A stretch of DNA of 38,241 nt from contig QZLH01000593.1 of the NCBI GenBank assembly GCA_003833135.1, forward strand, positions 13,687 to 51,927. The letters are read 5' to 3'. This document shows, in pieces, positions 1-12,900 of the stretch. Origin of the DNA: Oehlia diaphana (Eukaryota; Glomeromycota; Glomeromycetes; Glomerales; Glomeraceae). A program made the position numbers and the translations under genes. The notes beneath the pieces were generated by a model. The model had not been told where the DNA came from. It did no database searches and worked only from the letters and a program-made list of their open reading frames with translations. Every line of letters begins with the position of its first letter. Within the stretch, counting starts at the first letter, position 1.

Positions 1-190
1 TATTTAACTACCCGATATGTGTAAGATGTATATACGATGTTTACAATATATGTCACCGATTTTCTACATTTCTACTATACCTATCGGGTACCTGATATGT
101 GTAGTATTGTTAAATATCATACATATATATCACATATATTGTATACATATCAGATACTCGATATGTACCCGATAGTATTAATTTTGACCA
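1..190. repeat. Palindromic short repeats at the left window edge
   Basis: A motif close to acccgatatgtgta occurs at about 7-21, recurs as tacctgatatgtgta near 89-103, and returns inverted near 147-176, where ctcgatatgtacccgata is read. Both tatcgggta and its reverse complement tacccgata are present, so the stretch holds direct and inverted copies of one 15-20 bp unit. It is richer in G and C than the following 2 kb. It may be the end of a dispersed repeat or transposon lying mostly outside the window; no coding sequence was recognised in it. Confidence 0.45.
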
Positions 191-2615
191 GTGTTACTTC
201 ATAAAAAACATGTAATGTATCAATTTTATTAACTATTAGACATATTATTTATTATAAAATCAAAATGTAATTATATATTTTATATTATAAAAAATCAAAC
301 ATTATACAATATTATATTAAATTGTTTTAATTAGAAGGGAAATAATTTTCAATTGACTTTTGTTGTAAAGATGTTTTTTTAGCCAAAAATCCTGTAATCA
401 ATATAAAGGTGATATAAGATTTACAAAATTTTACTTATCAATTAGATTATTTAGATATATTAAAGAGAATAATTTAAAATAATTATGATTATTTTCTGAT
501 TTTTCTACAAATAAAAAAAAAAAAATTCAAGCTGCATTATATGGACTTTTTATAATAAAAAGAAAGGAAATTACCAAAAAAATTAAATTTATATTTATAT
601 ACTAAAAATACTTCAAATATTGTAATTTATTTAGAATTAACACTAACTAAAAAAAATTTTTTTGGCAATTTTTTTCTTTTCTATTGCAAAGAGCTTATAT
701 AATATTTTTAACTCAGTTATAACTGACTTTTTTTTTTTAACAATATTTTTCACTCTTCTTTAAAATTTATAAATAATTATAAAATCTTTAAGGTTTCATA
801 ATAAAAGAAAGAAAATATAAAATTGTGGTTTATTAAAAAAGTAGGAAAATCTTAACAATTTTATAGGTAGTAGAAAGTTCAATATTGAAGATAAGGTATA
901 TAATTGGTACTGTTATATTTTCTTTCATTTTTACCAGACTTTTAAGAAGAAAATTAAAAATAAATTAATTCTAATAATTCTAAGAAATTCTTTAAAAGAT
1001 TCCTAGTGCAATAAATACTAATTAGCTTTTTTTGAATACATATAAATAAAATCAAAATATGGACCAAAGAAAGATAATCCATTAAAAAGTTTTTTTAATT
1101 AAAATGCAAAAATGAAAAATCTGATAAAAAAAAGAAGAGTTTTAGGATTTTCAAGTAAAAATTTTATCAAGAAATTATAGAACTAAATGGAATTCTAAAG
1201 AAGCTAATAGATAGATTTTAGAGAATTAAGAGACTACAAATTTGATTATATTAAAAGTTAGATTTTTTTATATATTATTTATAATTTAGATAAAAAGAAT
1301 TTATTTTTTTTTCAAAATTTTCTTTATTCTTTTTTTCAAATAGATTTTTTGTTGTCAAAGAGTTACTAATATTTTCTTTTTTCAGCTTTTGCTTACCCAT
1401 AAAATACAACTAATTTGAGAAGAGCATACCAAACTATTTGGATTTACCTAGATAAAATGTTTATTTTATTTAAATTAGTGACTGTTTTTATTTTTACATT
1501 TTAATAAATATATGACACAACTCTTTAAATCAAGAAAAAAAAAATCAAAAAAAATGGTTTTTATTTTTGTATTTATGAAAATTTTACTTAATAAAACTTA
1601 TTGCATATTTTAATAAATTTACTAATTATTAATTGATATTGATTTTTAATTTTAAAATTTATATTAGGTATTTATTTAATAAATAATTTGAAAAACTAGA
1701 ACTATATAATATGTCTATTTTTTTTTGTAAAAAATAATTCCTTTCTATTTCTATTATAAATTCTATACATATTTTTATAAAGTATTGATACTTATTGTAA
1801 ATTGAATTTTCTATATAACGAAAGTATTAAAAAAATGATTACAATCACGTGAAAAATAGTGACCATAATTCCATAATTAGCCTCACATAGTATTAATTGA
1901 TGAGCTGTTTGTATGCTTGTATGCATAGTAGATTAAAAAGAAAATCGAGAATTTTTTTATCGTACACTATTAATTATCTATAAATATTTATACCGCTGCA
2001 GATTTTCTTCAAGTTCTGATTATTTCCTGTTTTGGTAAACTTCTTCTCGAATTCACGTGACTATATATTTATTTAATTTTTGTTGAATTTATTTGTATAT
2101 ATTACGTTTTTTTTTCCAAAGTCTTTTTATTTTTACCGTATTTTGAGAAAGCGACTAAGCTATTTTAGACTGATTCCACTAAAAAGCCGACTTTTTCGGT
2201 TTGAAATTGATTTCAGTAAGTCTGCTTATTATTAGTCAGATTGTGTACTTCCTTGATTTTTATTAGTAAGATGATTAGTTTCCTTAATCTTTAGTTTAAA
2301 ATATATTAAGCTTCTTTTTTTTATTTAGAGGTTATTATTAATAGACGTTGAAATCTATCAAAGCGATTTAATCAACTTCTTCCCGTGATAGATTTGTTTA
2401 TAGTAGCTGTCTTTAGCAGTAAATTTAACAAATATTTATTTAATAATAGAACTTTTACAATAAATGTAATTAAAATCATAACAGTTTCCTGTTTGTATTA
2501 AGTAACAATATAATATATTGATAAACAAAATTGCATTTAGTAAATACAAACTCTATTAAACTATTTAATCAACTTGACATTTTGTCAACTTTTAAGCACT
2601 AAACAAAAATAATTA
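191..2615. other. AT-rich intergenic region upstream of the DIP2-like gene
   Basis: About 2.4 kb without a convincing exon on either strand. It is dominated by A/T homopolymers and short AT repeats. The last ~800 bp, from about 1800, has a higher content of mixed sequence and should hold the promoter and 5' UTR of the DIP2-like gene. Nothing else recognisable was seen. Confidence 0.6.
1846..2059. promoter_or_regulatory. Two CACGTG E-box sites upstream of the DIP2-like gene
   Basis: CACGTG occurs at 1846-1851 (in tcacgtga) and 2054-2059 (again in tcacgtga). They lie 208 bp apart and 560-770 bp before the start codon. CACGTG is the core bound by bHLH factors such as the Cbf1/Pho4 type in fungi. 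Both copies share the same flanking T and A. In such AT-rich DNA, two copies in 200 bp of non-coding sequence is more than expected, but function is only inferred. Confidence 0.3.
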
Positions 2616-5600
2616 ATGGATTATAGTTCGTTACCACCAGAATTTCAAGGTAGATTAGCAAAATTAGAGCAAGAATATGAAGAAGGAGAATTAACAAAAA
2701 AAGGATTTGAAAAGAAAAAGAATTCTTTATTTGAAGAATATCGACAATATATTGGAGAAAATCATGTTGATATTGTTAGTGATATATTAGAGACACTTTC
2801 AATTTATCCATCCCCAATGGTGACGGGTGAGGCCAGTGATGGAGGCGTTTCTCCAACTAATAGTATTAGTAGTGGAAATTATTATATCCAACAAGATGGT
2901 GGATATTCAACTAATTCAAATCAATATAATCCAAATCAGCGATATCCTGGCCATTCGGTACAACAATCATACGTTGCTAATCAGCCACCTATTCCTCATA
3001 ATTCTTTTTCACACCATCAACTTCCTCACAGAGCAATGAATTCTGATTTAAGACTTGATCCAACTCATATAAATCCTACTGCTACATCCACTTCACCTAA
3101 TATGTCTCCTTTAAATCTCAACAACCAACAAATTCCTACTATGAATTATAGACCTCCGCATCAATATAATCATTCTTTTGCACCATTCGGAACCGCGCCA
3201 CCTCCCCAATTTAGGCCAATGCAACCACCAGGGCGTCCTCCTTTACCTCCACATGGGTATCATCATCAAACATCATTACAATATTTTCCTCCAAATACAG
3301 GTGGATTTCCTGTTAGACCAAACAGACCTCAAATGGCACAAATTCCACAAATTCGTCCTGTTCCAGCACATTATGGAATAGAAGTTCCTCCGGGAGCTGC
3401 TCCATCTGGTCCAATTGGTAGAACAAGACACTTAGTTAATGAAGATGCTATCGAACGTGCGCGTAGTATTAGTGGAGCTAGGTCAAGTTTGGACATAAGT
3501 GATACTGCAAGTATTAAAGGATATACTAGAAGTACTGGAGAAAATGATTATTTGCGTAAGTATAATCAAAAAGCACGATCGGTGAGTGTTCCCTTATAAA
3601 TAATTGTTATTATATTAACGATGTTTCTTAAATTTAGCCGCACGTATTCAAGATGACAATGCTTCGATCAGGTCAGGGCGATCTAGCATTTATACTACGT
3701 CGAATTCGAACGGACAAAGGTTTGGTGGAATGATTAGTCCTGATGATAGACCCGGAAGAAGTAAATGATTTATGTTTATTATATATATATATATTTTTTT
3801 TATGCCAAATTAATCTCTTTTTTATTTGTAGGTGTTGGAAATCGAATATCTTTATATAATAGTATGGTATATTCAGAAATTTTAGATCCAACGCCAACAT
3901 TTGATCCGGGATTATCAAAGTTAGGAGGATTACAATTTATGCCATTTGAACCACGGGAATTGCCATTTGAAAATTTGGACCCATTGAATCCTTCAATGTC
4001 ACTGTCAAATTTCGCAGATATAGCTGCATTATTAAGATATAGAGGCCAGACGACTCCCAAAAAGACAGCCTTTATAGTACTGGACCAAAAAGGCCGTGAA
4101 GTACATGAATGGACATGGGAAAAATTACATTTGAAAGCTGAAAAAATGGCACAAGTAATATCAAAAGATAGTGGATTAATGAAAGGTGAAAGAGTAGCAT
4201 TAATTTATAGGAAAGCAGAAATTTTGGATTTTTTAGTAGCGTTGTATGGATGTTTCTTTGCTGGCGTTGTGGCAGTACCAATTAATGCTGTGGAAGAATT
4301 TAGAGAACTTAAGTTTATATTGGAAGCAACAGAAGCTAGGCTGGCGTTAACTACAGAACATAACCATAAAGTTTTTACACGAGATTTATTGGCGCAAAAA
4401 AAAGAATTACCAACGAATGTAATCTGGTGGAAAACTAATGAATATGGAGCATTAAATTTAAAGAAAGGTGATGAGCTTGGACCAATTAATGTTACTGAAT
4501 TGGCATATATTGAATACACAAAAAGTCCTAATGGCGAATTAAAAGGAGTAGCGATAAGTCATCAAACAATCATGGCACAATGTAATGTTATGAGAGGGAG
4601 CGTAACGGATAAAAAAATGAGAGAATATTTGGACAAGCAAAGGAATCAAGGCTATCAACGACAGTCTAATGGTGGAGATGAGAGAAATAACGAAGTGAGT
4701 GGTAAAATTGTTGATACAGTGTTAAGTTATTTAGAGCCGAGACAACAATTTGGATTAATATTGGGCGCCCTATGGGGAGTGTACTGTGGTAATACTACTA
4801 TTTATCTAGGTAGCCTTGGACCTGATGTACCTGGTTTATGGGTAAATTGTATTTCAAAATACAAAGCTACAATTGCATTAGCAGATTATCCAGGCTTAAA
4901 TCCAATAGTGTCCTCATTTAAATCAGATCCTTCGGCAACTCTGAATTTTTTGAAAAAGCAAACACCGGACTTGTCATCATTACGCTTTTTGTTTGTCGAT
5001 ACACTGACAATTGATGTTCAAAAGAATCAAGAAATTATTGAACAATTCCTTGTTCCATTAGGGGCACAATTTCCGAAAGATGTTTTGACTCCATTGAGTA
5101 GTTTACCGGAACATGGAGGAATGGTATTAAGTTTTGGAGATTTGTTAGGTGTGCAGGGACTGGACGATAGAGTCGAAGGAGAACGAGGTGTGAAAGTATT
5201 TTTATTAGATCGTGAAGAACTGAAAGAAAATCGAATTGTTGTCGTAGGAACTGAAGAGGGGAGTAAGAAAAAGGATTGGGAACAAGGTGTTATGAAAGTC
5301 GGAGCTTTTGGATTTGTTATGCCTGAAAGTAAGAGAAGTTTATACCATAAATGTTTTCTCTGATTTTTTTTCTTTAATTTTTTAACTTAGTGTATTTAAA
5401 TATATAGCTACAATAGCAGTTGTTGATCCAGAAACAACAGCACTATGTCTGCCTAACACAATTGGAGAAATATGGGTTGACTCACCATCATTATCGGGAG
5501 GGTTTTGGAACTTGCCAAAACATACCGAATCAATTTTCCACGCTCGTCCGATATTTGTACCAGGTGACACCAAACAACCCGAATATTTTGATCAAGAATT

Positions 5601-8600
5601 TTTGAGAACAGGACTTTTAGGGTCATTAATTAATGGACAATTGGTTATATTTGGATTATATGAACATCGAATAAGACAATTAATTGAACCTGTTAATAAG
5701 GAAAAGCAAAAGAAATTGGTTGTAGTAAATAGGAGCGAATATGACGGAGGAAGTGACGAAGAGGAAATAAATGATGATAAGAAACAAGACGAAGAAGAAA
5801 AAGATAAATATAGATTTCATTATACTTTGGATTTGGAGAATACTGTTAAGAAAATGATTGAGGGTGTTCATGATTGGTAAGTTACAATAAAGATTAATAA
5901 GTATTTAAATTGCATTTAAATGGGAAAAAAATTTTTCATTTACACCGAATCTCTCTCGTAGTGTTGTAATTGAGATTTATATAAAGGATCAAAGCTTACC
6001 AGTGATGATAGCAGAATCTACATTACCCATAGAAAAATTAACTGCTCTTGCTGATGAAATATTCGAAAAATTAGTTATGTATCATGGACTCCGTCTTTAT
6101 ACGATATCAATATGTGCACAAGGATCATTGCCACGCGTATGGAAGAATGGTAAAAAACTGACAAATAGCATAACATGTAAAAAATATTTCGAATATGGAC
6201 GTTTACAAGTTTTACATGTGAAGACTTGTGCATTAGACACAGTATTTAATATTCCGATCGGAGAAGATATGGTTGCCGGCATATGGGGACCTAGTAAGTT
6301 GTGGATGAAATATAGATAACATTACATCGGAATAAGTGTACTTAAAAAATTTTTTTTCTTTCGCTAGACGCTATGGCAGCAAGACAAGAGATGAGTAACG
6401 GATTAAGAAGAACTCAATATACAAGAATGGATATTCCACAAGAGGTATTAGACGAAAAAACTAGTATTAATTTATTAAAATTCCGAAGTATAGTTGATGT
6501 ATTATTATGGCGTACACAAATGTCACCTGAAGAAACCGCATATAATATATTGGATACGAAAGGAAAAGAAGGAAAACCAATCTCATGGAAAAAATTAAAT
6601 AATCGAATAGCGACCGTTGCGAATTATTTGCAAAAAAAAGGATGCAAAGCGGGAGACCATACAGTATTAATATTTCCACATGGAATAGATTTTGTGTGTA
6701 GCATATTTGCATGTATGGTATTAGGTATTATAGCAATTCCCATATCACAAACAGAACCTACGAAAGCATCAGAAGATATACCTGCACTATTTGGATTAAT
6801 TGAGGATTTTAAAGTCAACTATTTATTGGTAAATACTGACACAGAACAAGTTCTTAAAAGCCGACAAATACAAAATTTCATAAAAACAATGAGCGGAGGT
6901 TCAAAGCAGTTGGACAGTAACAATTCAAAAGCGTTACCTTTGTTAATAAATATAGCCAAAGCACCAAAATATACAAGAACATTGAAAGAATCAAATTATG
7001 TTATGATGGAAGAATGGTTACAACCACAATGGGCAACGGTTGTTATGTGCTATTTCTCTGCAGATCAACGAAGAAGTTGTGTAAGATTGAATCATGACAC
7101 ATTGCTAGCATTATGCAAAGTACAAAAAGAGACTTGTAGATTGACAAGCATACGAGCGATATTAAGTTGTGTTAGGCATTTTAACGGTATTGGATTTGTG
7201 TATACTGTATTAATTGGCATATACTTGGGTAAGCTAATATATGAATTAGAGAATTATTCTATTTATTTTATTTACTTATTTGTTTGTTTATTTATTTATT
7301 TAGGATCACAAACAATTCTCATTTCACCACTTGATTACCACGCGAATCCATTGATGTGGTTTGAAACTTTATCCAAATTCAAAAGTAATAAATATAATAA
7401 TGATTATTATGAGATTATAAACTACAATTTAACTATCTTTTCTTGATTACATAGTTAAGGATACTTACGCCACGTTCCCAATGCTGCAACATGCGATGTC
7501 ATATTATGATAGTGTGGATTACCGAAATTTTTCTTTACAAAATTTAAAAAACTTAATGATTCCGGTTGACTGTAGACCGAATGCGAATTTATGTAAGAAA
7601 AAAAAATTGTTTAATGGTATATTTATTCGAATTTGGATTAACTTGTTTTTTTTTTTCGTTTGCGTCTGTAGATAAGAAGATGGTGAAAACATTTTTAGCG
7701 AATCGATTGGAAGAAGTGAATGTAAATTATATTTATAGTCATATAGCAAATCCAATGATAACCACAAGATCTTATATGTGCGTAGAACCATTTGAATTAT
7801 ATTTGGATTTAAAAAGTTTGAGAAGAGGAATTATTAAAGTTGTTGATCCTGAAGATGAACCTTTTGGGGTATTATTACATGATTCTGGAATGGTATGATT
7901 ATTTAATGGAATGAAAAAACGGGAGCGAGATGAATATTCAAATAATTTATTTGTTATGTAGGTCCCAGTGTCTACACAGGTAGCCATAGTACATCCAGAA
8001 ACAAGACGTCCATGTTTATCAAACGAATTTGGAGAAATCTGGGTTAGCAGCGATTCTAATGCCAAATCCTCGTATGGGTCAATGGATCCGTTAGATCAAG
8101 AACGATACTCCGCGATAATAGACGGGGGAGATCCGAGAATAACTTATTTACGTACGGGCGATTTAGGATTTTTATATACAGTTCAAAAACCGGTAGGGGA
8201 AGGAGGTGCATTGGTGGAATTCCAATGTTTATTCTTTTTGGGGCCTATTGCAGAAACATTTGAAGTTAATGGATTAATACATTTTCCGGTGGACATCGAA
8301 TTTACAGTTGAAAGATGTCATCAATTGAGCCATTGTAATTTGATAGCAACAGATGGATGTGTGGTATTCCAAGCTAATGGAGAAACAGTATGTATAGTAG
8401 AAGTGAGATCGTCAGAAGGGATTCTTAACTTGGTACCATGTATAATGAATTCAATACTTGATGAACATCAATTTATTATTGACGTAATTGTATTCATTGG
8501 ACCTGGAACATTACCAAAATCGAGACTAGGTGAAAAACAGAGAACTAAAATTATGACATCATGGTTAAGCGGCAATTTATCTACATTGCATGTACATTAT

Positions 8601-8933
8601 GTAAAACCATCACCATCAAATTCTAGACCAAATTCGTATTTACTACCGCCATTTATGATGCATTCCCAACAATTAATAACTACAAACCCATCACCTTCAC
8701 CAACACTTGATCCATCTCGATATAGTATTACTACTGGATTTATTAATACAACAAGAAGTAATATAAACCCATCAGCAATGCCTTCTGATATGATGAATAA
8801 TGAATTGAGTTTGAGTAATAGTAATCGAGGGAGTTTGAATATTAATAATAGAACTAATAGTCAAGAACTGACACGACAAAACACTAATTCATATAAAGTT
8901 AATAATGCTAATACTGGAACTGTTAACATGTAA
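2616..8933 (+). CDS. DIP2: DIP2-type protein: DMAP1-binding domain plus two FAAL-like AMP-binding domains
   Basis: Exons: 2616-3555, 3638-3760, 3832-5328, 5408-5876, 5962-6293, 6368-7228, 7304-7384, 7455-7592, 7672-7892, 7962-8933; 1877 residues. Residues ~5-45 (LPPEFQGRLAKLEQEYEEGE) form a DMAP1-binding domain. Residues ~70-350 are a Pro/Gln/Asn-rich disordered linker. Two tandem adenylate-forming-like domains start near 415 and 1159, and an Asn/Ser-rich tail follows ~1760. Both P-loops are degenerate: TKSPNGELKGV near 582, and CYFSADQRRS near 1348. The TGD motif is intact in domain 2 (RTGDLGF) but reads RTGLLG in domain 1. Family knowledge: eukaryotic DIP2 (yeast CMR2, fission yeast Mug62) resembles fatty acyl-AMP ligases and influences diacylglycerol homeostasis. 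The donor at 3556 (GTAAGT) rather than 3582 is needed to stay in frame. The gene converges on APS2 with 136 bp between stop codons. Confidence 0.93.
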
Positions 8934-9069
8934 TTTAGTGATACTAAATACCAAAATTTTGTTTGCTTAAATTATTTTATTATTATCAATATTATTTCTA
9001 TTTAATTAATTATTTATATTTATATAATATATATACTACTGTTTAATCTAATTAACATAATTATTGATG

Positions 9070-9701
9070 TTATTCCAATTTATCCAAATGATCTAATCTA
9101 GTTAATACTATATTCTTACTAGTTTCTTCGATTTCACCCGCCAAAAATACTTCATCTAATATTGCATACACCTAATAATAAAAGAATCATTTTTAAAAGT
9201 TTCTATAATTGTTCAAATATAGCTATCATATAAGCTTACCTTGTAAAAATTGAAGACTAAATCCAGCTCACATACGTTACCGAAAAATGCATCCAACACC
9301 TCTACAAAAAAGTGTATCGCTTCTAAATATGCTAATTCATTATCATTTGCATCTACACACACACAGAAAAACAATCCTGCGTATCTTCTATAGACCACTT
9401 TATAATTTCGAAACTGTTTGAAGAGAAAACTTATAAGTATAACGAATAAACGATTATTTGTGTAAATATATACCTTACCTCGACGAAATTGGATTGATGC
9501 TTTTGATCTCGAGGTGCAACTAATCTGTGTACTTCGCCTTTAAGTTTTACTTTTTCTTCATCCTCATAAGGAACATACCATTTTGATAGGCGTGTTTTAC
9601 CTTGTCGGTTTTGTACAAGTATAAATCGAATCTATTGCACAAGTATGAATTAGATTTATTTGCCATCGCGAACTCTTAAATCCGAAATTAAAGCTTACCA
9701 T
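9070..9701 (-). CDS. APS2: AP-2 clathrin adaptor complex, sigma (small) subunit
   Basis: Exons on the minus strand: 9699-9701, 9479-9631, 9240-9413, 9070-9171; 143 residues, the family's usual length. The protein begins [20 protein letters not shown] and ends [10 protein letters not shown]. It contains [20 protein letters not shown] and [10 protein letters not shown], diagnostic of the longin-like sigma subunit of AP-2 (as against AP-1). It packs against alpha-adaptin and helps read acidic dileucine cargo signals in clathrin-coated endocytosis at the plasma membrane. The first coding exon is only the ATG, followed at once by GTAAGC; without this split the conserved Ile2 would have no start codon. 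Upstream there is a 258-bp divergent promoter shared with SEC3. Confidence 0.96.
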
Positions 9702-9959
9702 GGACGAGTTTAAATATTAAATAAAGATCCTATTTTTTTAACAATAATTTTGACCAGAATTAATACCAGTTTTCACAAGACTGACCCAAATAATAAAATG
9801 TTTATTGTGTTTTTAACTTTTTATGACAATTATCATCACAATTACCATCAGTTCCATGGATTTGGTTTGATTTGTGCACGTTAAATGCATGCGTTATGCG
9901 TTAAAAAACTTTTTTTTAAAAAAAAAACGCAAAAGAAAAAATTCTGTATAATATGATCG
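9702..9959. promoter_or_regulatory. Divergent promoter between APS2 and SEC3
   Basis: These 258 bp separate two start codons pointing away from each other, so they must carry both promoters and both 5' UTRs. The strip contains a T7/A7-type run near 9910-9927 and a direct repeat of the kind atgcat/gcgttatgcgtt near 9885-9903. No known factor site is obvious. Confidence 0.6.
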
Positions 9960-12900
9960 ATGGCCGAGAATAGACAACCGTCTCTAGATCCTGAAAGGCA
10001 GTTAATTGTCAATTCATTATTCTCCGATGGTGCCGAAGATCCCGTATCACCAAGTCTGTCTATTACTTTTTTTTTATAGATACAAAAAATATTTACTAAA
10101 TGACCTTTTTTATTAGCTCATAGCTCAGGTACTGAGTCTTTAATTACTTATTGTAAAGTATCAGAAGATACTGGTGGAGGTAATTCACCTACTGTTGATC
10201 GTCCTTTTGGGATTGGTAAAACAAATTCTAGAATAGACGTAAAAATTCGTTATTTACTGGTAACAAGTAATTATCACCATTTGTCATATCAAAATGAGAG
10301 TTTTTAATTTGTATGTTTGAAAAATTGAATTTTATCTTATTTCTTAAAAAGTTGTTAGTAAAAACGGTAAAGTTCAAAAAGTCCAACTTCATAAGGCAAA
10401 AAAAAATCCAAATGATACTTTTTCCATTGGAAGGACTTGGCAGTTGGAGCAAGTTCGAAAAATCGAGTCAGTTGATGTAGGTTTAATATTGATTAATTTT
10501 AAAGAAAGTCGAAGTATTTTTTTTCATTTATATTTTTTCTTGTAGAATGTCACATTTGTGATAACAATATCTAAGCCTTATTGTTGGTCGACTGATACTC
10601 AAGGAGAAAAAGATGTTTTTTTAAGTCAGCTTTTAAAGGTTCGTTGGAAGTAATATTTACACTTGAAAGAAGCTGATCAATTTACCGACGCGTCAATTAT
10701 ATTCTAGACATTTAGAAAACACACAAAAAAATCTCCTAAACTAATAAACTTTGATAATGAAATACTTGCAGGTATGAAAATATTCAAATCGTTAAATTTA
10801 AGTAATAATTTCTATTATCAACACACTGGTACATTAAATCTATTATTTAGAGATGAAATCACCCTCGACACCAACTAAGCCAGTTATACAAAATGAGACT
10901 GATAGTTATAATGTAGCAGCTTCTTTACAAGAGCGCCTTGCAAATGCCAATAAATCATCATCAAGTTTACGAAGTCTTAACCAAAGAAACGGTCGATCAA
11001 CACCAAATTTATCGTCTGGAGCCCAAGGAAGTGATACAAACAGCGTTCATCATCATACGGAAGATGATGGTTCGTATTTTATATATTACTATGTCCCCCC
11101 GATAGGAAAAACTAAATTTTTCTTTAAATGTTAATAAAGAACTCAAAGAAGAAGAATTATCTTTAATAAATGTTGGAGAGTTACTTAATGATTTTGATTG
11201 GAAGGGAAGTGGTAACGCAGCAGCTCTGGAAGAAAGATTATTAAATGAGTTGGCTGCTTTAGAAGCTGCGAATATACACGCTATGGTGGAATCTGATGAT
11301 CGCATCCATTCTGTTATCGAGCAAATTGATAATGCTATTGCTGAATTAGACAATATGGATCAATGGCTTTCGCTATATACAGCTGAACTAAATGTAACAT
11401 TTGATCTTTTACGAGTACAATTTTATTAACATTTAATTTTATATTAAAAAATTCTTCGTTTTTTTTGCACATTCTATAGAGCATGGGAGATGATATTCAT
11501 CACATTGAATCTCAAAATCGGGGATTACAAGTACAAACGGCAAATCAAAAAGCTTTGCTTTCTGAACTTGATAGGCTAATCGTATGTAAAATACGATATC
11601 ATTTTTTTCTATTTATGAAATGGAATTTTAATTAGCTATTATATTCATATAGCAATCTATCACTTTGCCCGAACAAGTCATCCAGATATTGTTTAAAGAA
11701 TCAATGGATACCGTACAAGGAATTCAGAATATTGAACATGTTGCAGCACAAATAAAGCGCGTATTAGAAACCCCGTTCGACGAAAGTATGTGAATAAGAT
11801 GAGTTTATTAAGATTATTAATTTTTCCGTATATAAATAATTTTTTTTTTCTTTATTAGGTACTAGACAAATGATGGCTATAAAAGAAAAATTGGAAACTT
11901 ACAATTTCCACTGTAAGAATTTTTGTTCCCGATTTTATGAATATATGAGAATGATTTTTCAATTTCAGGTAAGATAGGTATCTAGACTTACCCTTGATTA
12001 ATTTCATATTTTTTTCAAATCCGTTATTATTGATGATTTGGGTGGATTCAAATGACCATTTGTCTTAGGCAGAAACTTTAATAAGTGACAAGAGTAGAGG
12101 ACCTCGTCATAACTCTCTTACCATACAAGATCATGAAAGTATAGTAGAAAATTTATCAAAATATCGTGGACTCTCATTATGGATGAAAGAAATGGATCCT
12201 AAACGACACTTGGAAATTCAGTCGGTATGTCAAATATAGATTACGTTAAATTAAAAAGAAAAACCATTAATAAGTTGTCCGTGTTTAGCTTTATGTGATT
12301 TCCAAAGAACCTATATATAAGAAAGAGACAAAGGAATATCTATCACAAATGAGGCATTTGTTATCAAAGAGGGAATTAGCAGAAGAAGCAACATACGGTG
12401 AGATTCTTTGTGTCTTACATGATTGAAGTTTAGCGAGTTTTCGATCAATTTTAATCAATTGTTGTATGCCATAAGTTTTCAGTGCTGCATTAAATCAAAG
12501 TGGCCGTGCCAGTTTAAGTTATGGCTATGCGAATTGGCTGACATCAGAAAGTACAAAGCCACCGTGGGAATTTAAAGATGGAGGTGGTGGCAAACTACCA
12601 CCTGAAGAGGTAAATATAATTTTAAAAGCAGTAAAGCAGTTACAATCTTTCTACCTAATATTTTTTATATTATCTAAGGGTGTATTCATATTTTATTTTC
12701 AACTTAACATATCTAGGCTTTTGACCACAATCTTCTAACTATTATACCACTTGTGGTTAATGAGCAAAATTTCATTGTTGACTTTTTCCATCTAAAAAAA
12801 TATGCCGAAACCAAAAAAGAAGATCGGAACATTGAAGACGTTAGAATGCAAAATAAATTAACGTCAGTATAATTGTATGTTTGATACATATTGAACTAGG

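Noticed and set aside
3582..3637. Donor GTGAGT at 3582 for the first intron of the DIP2-like gene
   Set aside because: It gives phase 0 and leads to a stop in the next exon; GTAAGT at 3556 keeps the frame.
3765..3831. ATG-initiated extension (MIYVYYIYIYFF...) of the large exon of the DIP2-like gene
   Set aside because: It is read-through of an intron: the true exon starts at 3832 after a TAG acceptor and joins exon 2 in frame.
10228..10452. Minus-strand frame across SEC3 exon 3
   Set aside because: It is the reverse shadow of the conserved Sec3 PH-domain exons.
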